Shown in pieces: positions 46,511-57,481 of a DNA stretch of 64,000 nucleotides. Source of the stretch: Lepiota brunneoincarnata (Eukaryota > Basidiomycota > Agaricomycetes > Agaricales > Agaricaceae). The notes beneath the pieces are model-generated. The model did not search any database and was not told the origin of the DNA. It worked only from the letters and a program-made list of their open reading frames with translations. The stretch is from contig JAEBUN010000009.1 of the NCBI GenBank assembly GCA_023014365.1, positions 1,178,001 through 1,242,000 on the forward strand. Reading direction: 5' to 3'. Positions within the stretch are counted from its first letter, which is position 1. Every line of letters starts with the position of its first letter. The translations under genes were made by a program, and so were the position numbers.

Positions 46511-48004
46511 CTAAGCAGGAATGGTAGCGGTCAATAAGTCCGACAAGTCAAAGGTCGTGGTAGCAGGCGTCGGAGCAGGCGTCAATGTCGGCTTGCTGGA
46601 AGAGGGGGAAAAAGGTGAGGGCTGGTCCCTGAGAGCTAGTGGCCTCGAGGCCCTCGGAGGCCGAAGAAGAGAGCGGTTTAGGAGTGCCGCTTGCGACCAC
46701 TGCGGTAGAGCTTGCGGGGTTGGACACAACCAGTGAGGGGACTGGTGGAAACGCTGGTTGCAGGAAGATTGGGAAGGGACAAGGTGATGATGGGAGGGGC
46801 CGATGAAGCAATAGTCGGAGCAGCCACTACTGATGAAAAAGAGCCTGTAACAGTAGGTGTGGCAGCGGGGGAAGTGCAGTCTGTAGCTTGGGCGAAAACG
46901 GTGGAGATGGAAGTAATGGTGACTGTGACGGCGTCAGCTGTCGCAACAGTGGGAGAGGCTGTAGAAGCGGTAGGAATCGCAGTGAAGCTAGAAACGAGGG
47001 TGCTTGGAGTGAAAGTGGCTGCAGGGGAACTGGAAGGATCAATGGGTACGGATGAAGCTGTGGAAACCGATTGCGGGGAAGAAATGTCGGTGGTTTCAGC
47101 GCCTTGTGAAGACGCTGTGGGAACAAGGGTGAATGCCTGGCGACGGTATTTGTAGCCACCTTCGGCTGGCGCGCTAGTAAGAGCCGGCTGTTGGACAGCA
47201 CTTAGTGTCGAGGATATGGATGAGGTAGCAGGCTGGTTACCGGTAGTTGAGGCCGCAGTGGAAGGGGCAGGAGTAGCGGTGGGCACAGGTGCGGAGCTTC
47301 CACCATCCTCACAGTCACGCTCGTTGCCCACATTATCGGCATTGGATGTGTCAGGAGTCTCGTCATCGTCACAATCGTCATCAACCTGGTTGTCGTTTGC
47401 CTCATCCCCGCAATCTTCCTTAGAATCATCGTTTTGTGGTGTAGGTGTGGGTGTGGATGATGAGGCTGGGCTTGGGGAACTTGAGGTGATCGCAGGAATT
47501 GAAGCACCATAACCGGTGGCGCTACCTGCAACACTGGTGGTAGCAGGAACAGGGGCGCCATCACCAGAATCGGTGATACCGCCCGTGGCACCAGCAGCGG
47601 CGATGCGAGCAGTGGCGTCATCTTCAGTATCGCATACGAGACTGGTACCAGGCTGGTTGACGAGGGGGAGTGCAAAGCATTTAAGGTCGCCGGAGCATGG
47701 TGTTACAACCCATTTACCACCGACACATTGCGCGAATCCCGAGTCTATGCAAGCATTTTGACCACCTATGACAAAGATTAGAGTTTTGATAAATGTAGAG
47801 AAAGCCCGACATACTTTCACAAGAGTCCGTGGTCTTCATTGACGCAAACTGGGAGTTCAGCTTTTGAGCATCGAGCCCATTCTGTTTGACGAAGTCGGAG
47901 TCGGGTGGGCTATCATGTCCTTCGTGGCGTGCAAAAAGAGGGGCAGACTCGACTTGAGCGAGGGCGGCAAGCACAGAAAAGAGAATAGCGATCTTCTTAT
48001 GCAT
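46511..48004 (-). CDS. Secreted CBM19-like (chitin-binding type) Ser/Thr-rich protein
   Basis: The ATG at 48004 opens a signal peptide (MHKKIAILFSVLAALAQVES, cleavage near APLF). An intron at CE/SGQ (donor GTATGTCGG) joins a Cys-rich module: TTDSCESGQNACIDSGFAQC, VGGKWVVTPC and LVNQPGTSLVCDTEDDA. This is the layout of fungal CBM19-like domains. An acidic segment with two Cys (EDCGDEAND, DDDCDDDE) and a long Ser/Thr/Ala/Pro-rich stalk follow. Near 46720-46700 the frame must change to keep the low-complexity tail, which plausibly ends DLSDLLTATIPA at 46511. Predicted secreted or wall-associated. Ligand binding is inferred from the domain. Confidence 0.65.
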
Positions 48005-49130
48005 ATTATAGAAGAGAATGGATGTCGAAGATAAGCTGGGACTTGAAAGGATTCGTAAGTTCGTCGAGGCGCCTGGCCTGTACCGTGGTTATTCGATCTA
48101 CGAGAGAAGGAAAAAGGAAAAAGGAAGAGGGCGGGGGTGAGGGTGAAGGACGTCTGTGGCCATGAGCATCTATATGAGATTCTTGGAAACAATAGGGAGG
48201 AGTTGACATTGCGACGCGGCCACCATTGTTCGCGAACAATGTTAAGCGCTGTTCATTGTCACTTGCTTATGTAATGGCACTGGACCAATGCTGGGCTGGA
48301 CATTCCAAATATAGTTAGCATCCTTTTGTTCGTCCTTGTCAGGCACTCAACGACACCGTCCACTCAGCGCTGGCACAATAAACTTTGTACATGCCTCAAC
48401 TACGTGGACTAACAATAGCAGGATTTCCTTCTACTCCATGCAAAGCTCTTCCGTCGTTGGAACTCTGCCATCAATTCACTGATGTCTGCCATGGCCTGAA
48501 TTCCCAAGTTCCAAGCACTCGATGAATGCGATCCCCTGTTACACCCTTTTCTTAAATTCCTAAAGCACATAACTCGACGCCCAGGGGATTTTCCATCGTT
48601 GACGCTAATCCGGCCCAAGAGCATAATAGATACTTGCCGCTCTGTAGGCCCCGAGAGACGCTAGGTATGTGTGTTATAGGCTGTTATCTCGTGAAGGGAC
48701 CCCCCCGCCCTGAACGAGCCGCGCCCGCAACTGGTTTCCAATCGACGGAATAAAGGGCTTTGAGAATGTGGTTTAAGCCGACAGACATCTTATTCTCAGT
48801 GGGGGAGTTTTTTGCTAAATCAGATATTTGTCAATCCCTTACATTCCCAGTTCGCCGTCCTCACAGGCAGGTCAGTATACACCACGATCGCCGGCACCCG
48901 AATCCGTGTTGAGAGTGGTCATCGAAAATAGGTTCCGGCTTCTCAGGCGCCGTTGCAACCTCCAGACTAGGAAGTTCCCACTGAGATCACGGGAGGATCG
49001 AAAATCGGGGGACAAGTTGTTCGATACCCCCCCCCCCCCCTGTACCAACTTTACCACCTAATCCATGAACATCTTGCTCGTCATATTCATAAGCATCCCG
49101 GAATACTCGGCTGAGATACTAGGACAGGTT
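48005..49130. other. Gene-poor stretch with a C homopolymer
   Basis: About 1.1 kb upstream of the CBM19-like gene. It includes a run of about twelve C at 49028-49040. No gene is recognised. Confidence 0.45.
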
Positions 49131-49500
49131 TGGAAACGTGAGTCTCAGGCTGCTTCCAATATATTGGCTTCAACTAACAACTATGGATGCAATGATGACT
49201 GATGGTGGTGCACTGATAACGACAATGACGGTACATTCGACTTGGGCAGTTAGATTAGAAGGCATCCAGCGATCACTTTCGCTCCATGCCGCTGAAATGC
49301 CAGTGGATCTCGGTGGAATTCCATACCCCTAGCGATGCCATCTCAGTATTTGCCTCCCCGAAACCCCTAAAGTCAACGAGGAGCCAAGACGAGGAACACC
49401 ACAATCTGGTCGGAATATTCTGCGAAACTCCGCCGTTGTCAGAGCCGGAGATAGGGAAGGTTGCTGGTGTCACTTAGTCAATGGCTTACGAAGATGCCTA

Positions 49501-49983
49501 GTGGGGAGAGCGCTATATGCAGGAGTGTCGAGTGCCGAGCGTATCAGCTTTACCCCTGTGACGGGTCCGAAATACCACGAGGGCATAGCGCCAGTAGACT
49601 TTGTACCGAAGCACGCGGGGATCCTGGTCGTGAATTGCATGACACCCTCGTCAGATGCGGAACAGTCATTCAACGACTGGTACACAAAGGAACATATACC
49701 CATGCTGAGCGTTACTCCTGGATGGGTTTCGTCGAGGCGCTATGTACTCTTGGGTTCCACCTCTAAACTTTCGGAGACGGGAAAGGAGGTTCAAAGTGTA
49801 CCGAAATATCTCGCACTGCACGAGTGGGTGGACGATGAGGTCTTTTCAACTGTAGAGTATAAGGCTGCGGTCAACACGCCTTGGAGGACAGAGGTTATTG
49901 CATCTGTGAATGAGAAGCAACGGATGGTTTTGGAGTACCTTGGAAGGCTCGATGATCTTGCGAATAAACCCAAGGACATCTGA
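49501..49983 (+). CDS. EthD-like dimeric alpha-beta barrel protein, C-terminal half only
   Basis: A 160-codon open frame encodes one ferredoxin-like (EthD/dimeric alpha-beta barrel) unit: HAGILVVNCMTPSSDAEQSF, FNDWYTKEHIPMLS, TPGWVSSRRYVLL, PKYLALHEWVDDEVF and TPWRTEVIA. Fungal relatives normally carry two such units. The first is missing here: upstream (49230-49500) only a remnant of the leader and first exon can be traced, so this is a 5'-truncated gene or a half-gene. A decayed relative lies at 45.4-46.0 kb. It converges with MFS-B, 46 bp apart. Confidence 0.6.
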   Translation: MGRALYAGVSSAERISFTPVTGPKYHEGIAPVDFVPKHAGILVVNCMTPSSDAEQSFNDWYTKEHIPMLSVTPGWVSSRRYVLLGSTSKLSETGKEVQSVPKYLALHEWVDDEVFSTVEYKAAVNTPWRTEVIASVNEKQRMVLEYLGRLDDLANKPKDI

Positions 49984-50029
49984 GGCCAATAGCAGTGGAG
50001 AAGTCTTTAATGGTATTCTGTTTAGTAAA

Positions 50030-52376
50030 TTAATCACTGGGTGGGCTCCCAAGTTTCATCCTCCATTCCTCCCCCTTGATCATGAGAAGAAGAATAGGTA
50101 AAAATGTGACAATACTGAATGGTACGGGTTAGTATAAGATTGAGATTTTCGCCAGCTTCCACCAACCATATCACCGCGAACACTGTAAAAGACCATTGGA
50201 AGCCAATCTAAAAACAAATCACCAGGTCAGTTTCCCAATAAACCGAGGAACGATGCTGGTTACTCTGTCACCGAAGGGGATCCTAACGAAGCATCTCAAT
50301 TAGCAGAGCCTTAGCTAATGGAGACTAGACTCACGAGTAGAAACCCAGTGTTAAGCCGAATACTTGACGTATGAAGCTACAGACTTAAATTGGTCGATGT
50401 CACTTTTCGTCCTACTATATGAGACGCACCCAAAGCAAATACTGGCATCGTTACTTCGCGAGCTATAGCAATCATTGCAAGCTGTATGTGTAACAGACGG
50501 ATGAGACAATTTGCACTAGGGGAACCACTTAGCCGGGGTACAGGCTATATCGAAGAAGCCAAGGAGCACTCACTGCCAAAGCAAGCAATTGCTAGTTGCT
50601 CCTCAGCATAGGCGGATATCAAGATTTTCCCTCAGGTGCTCACCCATCCCGATACATGGCGCGACAAAGGTATGAGCATATTGGACGGTGAATCCATCTG
50701 CAGAAGTGGCTATCACAATCTTGGACTGTGCAACTCAGAAATAGGCTCACAACTGGAAAATGTATTCGTCATGTTCACTAAATGAGAGAGGAAGGGACAC
50801 TTACATGAGAAGACCAATGGGAACCGTGATGGCTCCCGTCCAGATTCCCTGAAGACGCACTTCAACGGCGGCCGTCTTTCCATTCTCGAGAGCTCGTCCG
50901 GCGAGCGCGTTGCATCATGCCATCTGTGACTGGGCCGGAGCATAATTCACCCAAGGATCTGCAGAAACTGTCAATTACTTATGATTTCCGGAATGATGAT
51001 ATACTTGCGCTCCAACAAGCAGACTTATTCCATTCGCGAGCCTGTAAACAGCATGAGTTTTAGTCACAGACCTTGAAGTATTGGAATATGACGAACCCAT
51101 TTTGTACCGTGTCAAAGTGATAAATTCTGGTAAAAATGGTCGCCAAAATCAAGGCGGGCTCAATTGAGGCGAAGCCATACACAACACCGCTGATCCAAGA
51201 TGAGCGGGACCAGTCTCAAACAAGCGTTTATGCGGGGGAATAGCTTACTAGAACAAGGCGGGGAATGCGACAGAGGGGTATCTGAGCATGCTTAGGGGTT
51301 TGACCACAAAGTCTCTGCGCTTCAGATGGCGATTCTGCGATAGGTCCCAGAATCCCAGACGCTTGAAGTAATTCTGAAGTTTCAGAGCCGGCGGAGTGTA
51401 AACCTCTCCTTGTTTGAGGAGTTCTTTGTATTCGACACCGTTAATATTATCATTCTTAATGATAGTGGAAAGCGCTTCGTCGTATGAGCTCGGTGGCCGG
51501 GTATAAAGTGTTTCTGGTAGAAGGAAAAGAGTGATTACGAGCATCACACCTGACATGATAAGTGTTTAGCAAGGAAAGGATATTCTCTAAGTTACGCAGT
51601 CACCGTTTAATATGGCTCCGGTCCAAAAGCACCAACGCCAGCCACGACTCCGAGCGACATAGCCACCGATCTTATGGCGACACGATGTTGGGGGTCATCT
51701 ATAACCAAAATACCAGCACTTACGATTGGCGCCAGGTGTGCACCGTTGGTCATCATCACAGTGTATAATCCCATGGCTTTGCCTCTCTGGTGCATATAAC
51801 ACATGTCCGAAATAGTCCCGGCGCCGAGGACGGCTGCAGTAGCAGCACCAGATCCGTTGAAAGCTCGGGCAAGAATCAAAGTACCATAGGACTTGGCTTC
51901 AGCAGAGCCGATAGCACTTGCAAAGCCAATCAAGAGGGTAAAGAGATATACGGGTCTCCGGCCATAGACATTTGCGACGGGAACCAGGACCAGGGGCCCT
52001 AAAGCACTTGTGCCTATTGCAATCGTGGTCTGATAGGTAGCTGTCACATGAGCAATATTAAACTCTTCAGCCAGTGGAACTACGGCAGGATTGATAATGG
52101 ACACATTGAGTGTTGCCAGAGCGGCAAGAATGGAGATTTGGCCCAGAATTGACCATTTCAACCACTTCACTCGGATCAGCGACAGTCAATTCAATGAGTT
52201 GGGGGTCGCACGTTGGGATAGTTGAGAGGGTCGAGTTCAGAGGCACTAGGTTGCGGAACTAGTGGCAGGCCAGTTCCGTCGAGCTTAATCGTGGTTCCGG
52301 CCTTTGAAGCTTCGCCATCTTCAATCGACTTGTGCTTCTCGCTGAAGTTGAGCTTATTGGGGGATGGAGACCGCAT
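50030..52376 (-). CDS. MFS-B: major facilitator superfamily transporter
   Basis: Paralogue of MFS-A. The ATG at 52376 starts MRSPSPNKLNFSEKHKS, then GLPLVPQPSASELDPLNYP, an intron and TM1 (WLKWSILGQISILAALATLN). Signature stretches are TATYQTTIAIGTSALGPLVL, PVANVYGRRPVYLF, CYMHQRGKAMGLYTVMMTNG, LFLLPETLY and YGFASIEPALILATIFTRIY. SLGELCSGPVTDG follows, and the end is FLPILLLMIKGEEWRMKLG at 50030. Short introns have GT/AG ends. One extra base near 50898 (RARR/RALENGK) breaks the frame. The coding state is better than MFS-A. A TATA element lies about 40 bp upstream of the ATG in the 279-bp spacer shared with the glucosidase gene. Confidence 0.78.
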
Positions 52377-52411
52377 GTAAAGGGTTCCTTGAGATATAGA
52401 TAATACAGGGC

Positions 52412-52424
52412 TCATATTTATAGT
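52412..52424 (-). promoter_or_regulatory. TATA-like element of MFS-B in a divergent promoter
   Basis: The minus strand reads ACTATAAATATGAG about 40 bp before the MFS-B start. The spacer to the glucosidase II ATG (52656) is only 279 bp and must serve both genes. Confidence 0.45.
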
Positions 52425-52655
52425 GGCCCATTGTCTCTCACGGAGACTCCATCGCAGCTGGTGGGACCTTTTACAAGGAGAAGAAGAAGAGATTGACCCC
52501 AAATGCGGCCTGAGAATATTTGTTCCAATGGCTGTTGACAAACTGAAAAGACCACGTGAGGCGACGACCGACCAACACAGGAAGGAGCTATTGACGTGTA
52601 AGTGCCAGAAATAAATCTGCAAATCACCCACTTGACCAGCTGTATTTCTCCTAGG

Positions 52656-55600
52656 ATGCGGCCTTGGACGCTCCTCGGGCTTGTGGTTTTGCTCTCTGTC
52701 CAGGATGCTTTCGCATTCAAGGCCCATGATTTCAAAACATGCTCGCAATCAGGTTTCTGTCGAAGAGGCAGGGCATTGGCTGCCCGTGCAAAACAAGCCA
52801 AAGATACTTGGAAATCCCCCTACTCCATTGTGGCAGACACCATCGCTGTCAACTCTGGCGACGCGACATTCACGGCCCGCGTCAAATCGTCGTTATATCC
52901 CGACATCAAATTCGGTGTGGAATTGCGTGTCCATGATGATGGTGTCGTTAGAGTGCGCATGGACGAGATAGATGGTCTTCGGAAGCGATATGACGAAGCA
53001 GCTTCTTGGGCTCTTATTTCCGAACCGAAGGTCAGCGACACGGCTCGCTGGGTCCCCGGAAAGAAGGACATTCGTGCTGTATACGGAGAAAAGAAGGAAA
53101 TCGAAGTTGTAGTAACTTACGAACCGCTCCAGGTCACACTCCTCAGGAATGGGAAGGAACAGATTGTTCTAAACGGCCAGGGTCTCCTTCATATGGAACA
53201 TTTCCGAACTAAACCGGTTCCGGAAGAGAACAAAGAAAACAAAGTAGCAGAAGCAGAAGCCACGAACGGCCCACAGGAGGTGCTCCAGGTTGAGAACCCG
53301 AGAGCATGGTTTGAGGGGGACAAGGAAGAAGATTACTGGGAGGAATCGTTTTCATCTTGGACAGACTCTAAACCGAAAGGTACGTTCATCGTCTTTCCCC
53401 TACTGTTTCCTATTCAATGTGATCAAATTCAGGTCCTGAGTCACTTTCACTCGATATCACATTCCCGAACCACGGAACAGTTTACGGTATCCCCCAACAT
53501 GCCACCCGTCTCGCGTTGCCCACCACAACCGGAGAGAACGCCTTCTTCTCAGATCCCTACCGCTTTTACAATGCCGACGTCTTCGAATACCTTGCTTCAT
53601 CTCCTGTATCGCTCTATGGCTCGATTCCTGTCATGCATACTCATTCGACCGACTCTACTGTTGCCGTTTTCAATGCCATCGGGTCCGAAGCCTGGATTGA
53701 TGTTTCTCATGCCTCAGAAAAGTCAACTGACACCCATTGGATCTCCGAATCCGGGATCATGGACGTCTTCCTTCTCCCTGGTCCTAACCCAGAAGACATC
53801 TTCAAACAGTACGCGAAACTGACAGGAACCCCTGTGCTCCCTGCCCATTGGGCTTTAGGATATCATCAATGCAGGTGGAACTACGTTAGTTCGGATGATA
53901 TCCGCACCGTGCAGAAACGTTTCGATGAGGATGATATGCCTGTTGATGTCTTCTGGCTCGATATTGAGTATTCTGAGGATCACAAGTACTTCATCTGGGA
54001 ATCGAAGACATTCCCCGACCCTGTCGACATGATCAACGATGTTGCTGCTCTAGGCCGCAAGGTAAATGCTCCCCTCATTCCAGCTGGATTTCAGCTAATG
54101 CGCCACATGATGCAGATGGTAGTCATCGTTGACCCTCACCTCAAACGTGTCTCCAGTTATCCCGTCTACCAGAAAGCTTCCGAGCTCGGCGTTCTAGTCA
54201 AACCCAAGGGTGGCGAGGGAGAATACGAGGGCTGGTGCTGGTCGGGTAGTAGTTCTTGGATCGATTTCTTCAACCCTGGCGCCTGGGAGTGGTGGAAATC
54301 CCTATTCAAGCCCTATCAGCTTGAGAACGGCGGCTGGTCTTGGACTCAGAGCACTGAGGCTGTCCACATCTGGAATGACATGAATGAGGTATGTTTCCCG
54401 AAAAATTAGTTACCGCATATCTGATATAGTCGTTTTAGCCCTCCGTTTTTAACGGTCCGGAAATTACCATGCCTAAGGATAACGTCCATTATGGTGGCTG
54501 GGAGCACCGCGATGTCCACAACATTAACGGAATGCTCTTTGTACGTAGGGTGATTAAAGCCCTCATCCTTGATCTCTGATATACTATCGCAGTCAAACCA
54601 TACATGGCAAGCTGTCCATGCCCGCTCAAACCCGCCTAAGCGACCTTTTGTCCTCACCCGCTCCTTTTATGCGGGCTCCCAACGATTCGGTGCTATGTGG
54701 ACGGGGGATAATTTGGGCACCTGGGACCATATGGCTGTTGGGATCAAGATGGTCTTATCTAATAGCATCGCAGGCATGAGCTTTGCCGGGTGTATGTAAT
54801 TGAACTCGACGATCTCCGGCACTTACTGATATTTTGGCACCTATAGCTGACGTTGGAGGTTTCTTTGGAAATCCGGAACCAGAAATGCTCATTCGCTGGT
54901 ATCAAGTTGGAGCCTTTGCGCCTTTCTTCCGTGCTCACGCCCACCTTGATACTAAGCGACGCGAACCATTCTTGCTTGATGAACCTTACAAGTCATATGT
55001 TCGGGCCATCCTCCGTCTAAGGTACAGCTTGTTGCCCGTCTGGTATACTCAGTTCCATGAGACAACCGTCACTGGAGTACCTATCCTGAGGTGAGTTTGA
55101 TGGTGTGATCTCTGGATGAGTGCGGAGCTGAAACATGATTTACAAAGGCCTCACTACGTCATGTTCCCTAAGGATAAGGGTGGTTTCGACATCGACGATC
55201 AGTATTTCGTCGGCTCCTCTGGTCTCCTCGTGAAGCCCGTCACCGAGAAAGGTGTCACAGAAACTACGGTATACATTCCCGAAGACCAGATCTACTACGA
55301 CTATTTCACCTTCCTCACGTATCGTGGTACATCCAAGGGCAAGACAATCACGGTCCCGGCGGCACTCAACCAGATTCCGCTCTTGATTCGAGGCGGATCC
55401 ATCATTCCTACACGCGAGCGCCCGCGCCGCGCGTCTACGGGCATGAAGTCGGACCCCTTCACTCTCCGCATCGCATTGAGCAAGTCCGGGACCGCGCAAG
55501 GAGAGCTGTACCTCGACGATGGCGAGTCCTTACGATCATGAGAAGGGCCACCTTGTCTGGAGGCGATTTACAGCTGATAAGTCTGCCAGCGGAAAGAAGA

Positions 55601-55926
55601 AACCGCTCTTGAGGATTTCTAGTCGGGATATGGCTGCGTATAAACCCGATGAAGCCGTCGATGGTGTTACATTGAGAGGCACGTACAGCCCCAACAACGC
55701 GTTTGCGGAAAGTATCAAGGATGTGAGGGTTGAGAGGGTGGTTGTCGCCGGGTTGGAGAGGAAGCCTAAGAGTGTAAAAGTTGAGGGGGAGAAGGCTGAG
55801 CTTGTTTGGGAATGGGCTGAGGGTGTCGGTGCGGGGGAAAGGAAGGAGAGTGGAACAGCGAATTTGCTCGTTATCAAGGATCCGAAGGTACTAGTTGTGA
55901 AAGACTGGAGCATTGTCATTGCGTAG
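52656..55926 (+). CDS. Glucosidase II alpha subunit (GH31)
   Basis: ER enzyme that trims the inner glucoses from N-glycans during glycoprotein quality control. The ATG at 52656 opens a signal peptide ([20 protein letters not shown]), then [14 protein letters not shown]31 landmarks are [34 protein letters not shown], the nucleophile motif [48 protein letters not shown] and [15 protein letters not shown]. Eight exons join in phase: introns at 53380-53432, 54062-54115, 54389-54438, 54541-54592, 54792-54846 and 55091-55147 all have GT/AG ends, and the 54-bp intron at 54062 is in-frame. One extra base at 55527-55531 (GAGTCCTTACG) breaks DDGESYDHEKG. Restored, the length is normal for the family. 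Catalytic residues are intact. Confidence 0.93.
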
Positions 55927-56181
55927 TGTAGCCATAGTACACATGACATATGGGACACATGATTCTCAGCTCGTCACTCGAGTTTGCATGGTGCTATAGC
56001 TACAGTATTCATGAGATATAGGAAACAAACACAGGGAAGTGGGTCCATGTGGTCAACGCTTGGACCTCTGCGTGTCATGGGGCTCGCAACGGATTTGTAT
56101 TTCCAACAAGCACATCAGGAAAGTCCTTTTAGTTCAAGTTTTTCGCTAGGCCTAAAATTGTTTCGACTGTGTAGTGACACC

Positions 56182-57085
56182 ATGCCATCCGCCGCAGCCA
56201 CAACTCCAAGTCTTGAAAAAACCTATTATGCAGAGCAGACTCTTCTGCTGTATTCCCAACCTCCACCCGTCCTCTACACTGACGAGTGGTGTCGCTACGA
56301 GGATTCACCTCCGTTGACCGAGATTAATGACCGCTATATCAAGTCCGTTGAAGAGCGTGCCACCCTTACTTCCACTCCCCCCGACCTAGCCATCACACTG
56401 AAGAAACGATTTGACTCCAGCATACGCAATATACCGCACGTCTGGGCCGTCCATATGCACGACACCTCCGAGTCCACGTATCCTTCACACCTCGTAGCCA
56501 AGATATACGACCCCGTTTGGTTTGATGAAGACTCGAGCTGGGTAGATCCGTTCAAGCTACGCAATCGCTCCGTCTCACAAGAGGTCGAGTCCTATCGTCG
56601 CCTCGAACCACTCCAGGGTACTAGCAGTTCCGCGATTCTATGGGCATTTCATCACTTCCCTTCCAACGCAGCAAGACCGGACAGTCAATGTCATTTTGAT
56701 GGAGCATGTGGAGGGCAAGGATTTCCGTCATCTTTTACCTCTCAGAATCTGCAGAAAGCAGTATGTCGCGAAGTACAAATACGCGGTCATCGACGCTGTG
56801 CTAAACCTAGGATCCGATATTACTGACTTTGGTGTCAGCTTACTGGACATGCAGCCGCGAAATGTATTGCTGAGACCTCCGAAGCGGGATCGAGGACGCA
56901 ATACTGCGCTTCGTTAGAGTGTCCGCTGTGCTTTGAAGTTGATTGTGGGAAGTTTTGAAATAGTGATGGTGGATTTCGAGATGGTAGAATTGCACGCAGA
57001 GGGCACCAAGTGCAACAAAGCTCACAAGCGGGAAGAGTGGGTGACGCAGCAATATCTCAGGAACTGGCTTGAGAATCGGACGTGA
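56182..57085 (+). CDS. K2: kinase-like orphan protein, frame-disrupted copy
   Basis: Second full-length copy of the kinase-like family, 255 bp after the glucosidase II stop on the same strand. MPSAAATTPSLEKTYYAEQT opens it. Landmarks are VAKIYDPVWFDED, EVESYRRLEPLQGT, VNVILMEHVEGKDFRHL, the catalytic loop SLLDMQPRNVLLRPP (about 56837-56880) and VMVDFEMVEL (about 56962-56990). It ends LRNWLENRT at 57085. Frame changes occur near 56625 (shared with K1), near 56695-56760 and at 56905, where one A is missing compared with K3 (GGACG versus GGAACG). A Cys-x2-Cys insertion (ECPLCFEVDC in K3) sits before the DFE motif. Function unknown. Confidence 0.6.
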
Positions 57086-57481
57086 TAGCGGTTCAAGTTT
57101 ACGCGCTTGCTACTGTAGGGATGCCCAACAGGGCAGAGCTGGATCTCGAGTAGTTTGTAATAAATGTACCCCCTTTTGAGCCACCTACATCCGGTGCTGG
57201 TTTGCAGACATGTCCGAGTATTGATCTTACAAAGCACTCGTGAACGTTCACACTCAGAAATCATTCAAGCATGTTTAGGAACACATGTGCAAAGGAATAT
57301 ACTGGACAGGAGATCAATGAAAAGGATTTGAAGCGTAGCTAGAGGCGATGGAGCGGGTACCCGATGTATAAGCAGGAAAAGCAGCGGAGCCATAGCGAGG
57401 CAAAATGGAGGGAGGTATATATGGAGGGGAAAACGAGGAAAAATAGAAACTAGCGGCGGAAGGGCAAATAGGATATTCCAA
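57086..57481. other. 3' flank of K2, duplicated in inverted orientation
   Basis: About 57110-57230 matches the reverse complement of about 59600-59720 (for example GAGCCACC and the ATGCCCAACAGGGCAGAGCT-like block), so the inverted duplication extends past the K2 stop. The remainder holds no gene. Confidence 0.5.

Noticed and set aside
47216..47761. Plus-strand ORFs opposite the CBM19-like gene
   Set aside because: Shadows of Ser/Thr/Ala-rich codons; no independent domain.
52191..52801. Long minus-strand ORFs extending upstream of MFS-B into the glucosidase gene
   Set aside because: The MFS-B ATG at 52376 follows a TATA element and begins the expected N-terminus; the upstream extension runs antisense through the glucosidase II signal peptide.
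54062..54115. Insertion of 18 residues in glucosidase II
   Set aside because: It has GTAAAT...ATGCAG ends and interrupts the conserved stretch between LGRK and MVVIVDP; it is an in-frame intron.
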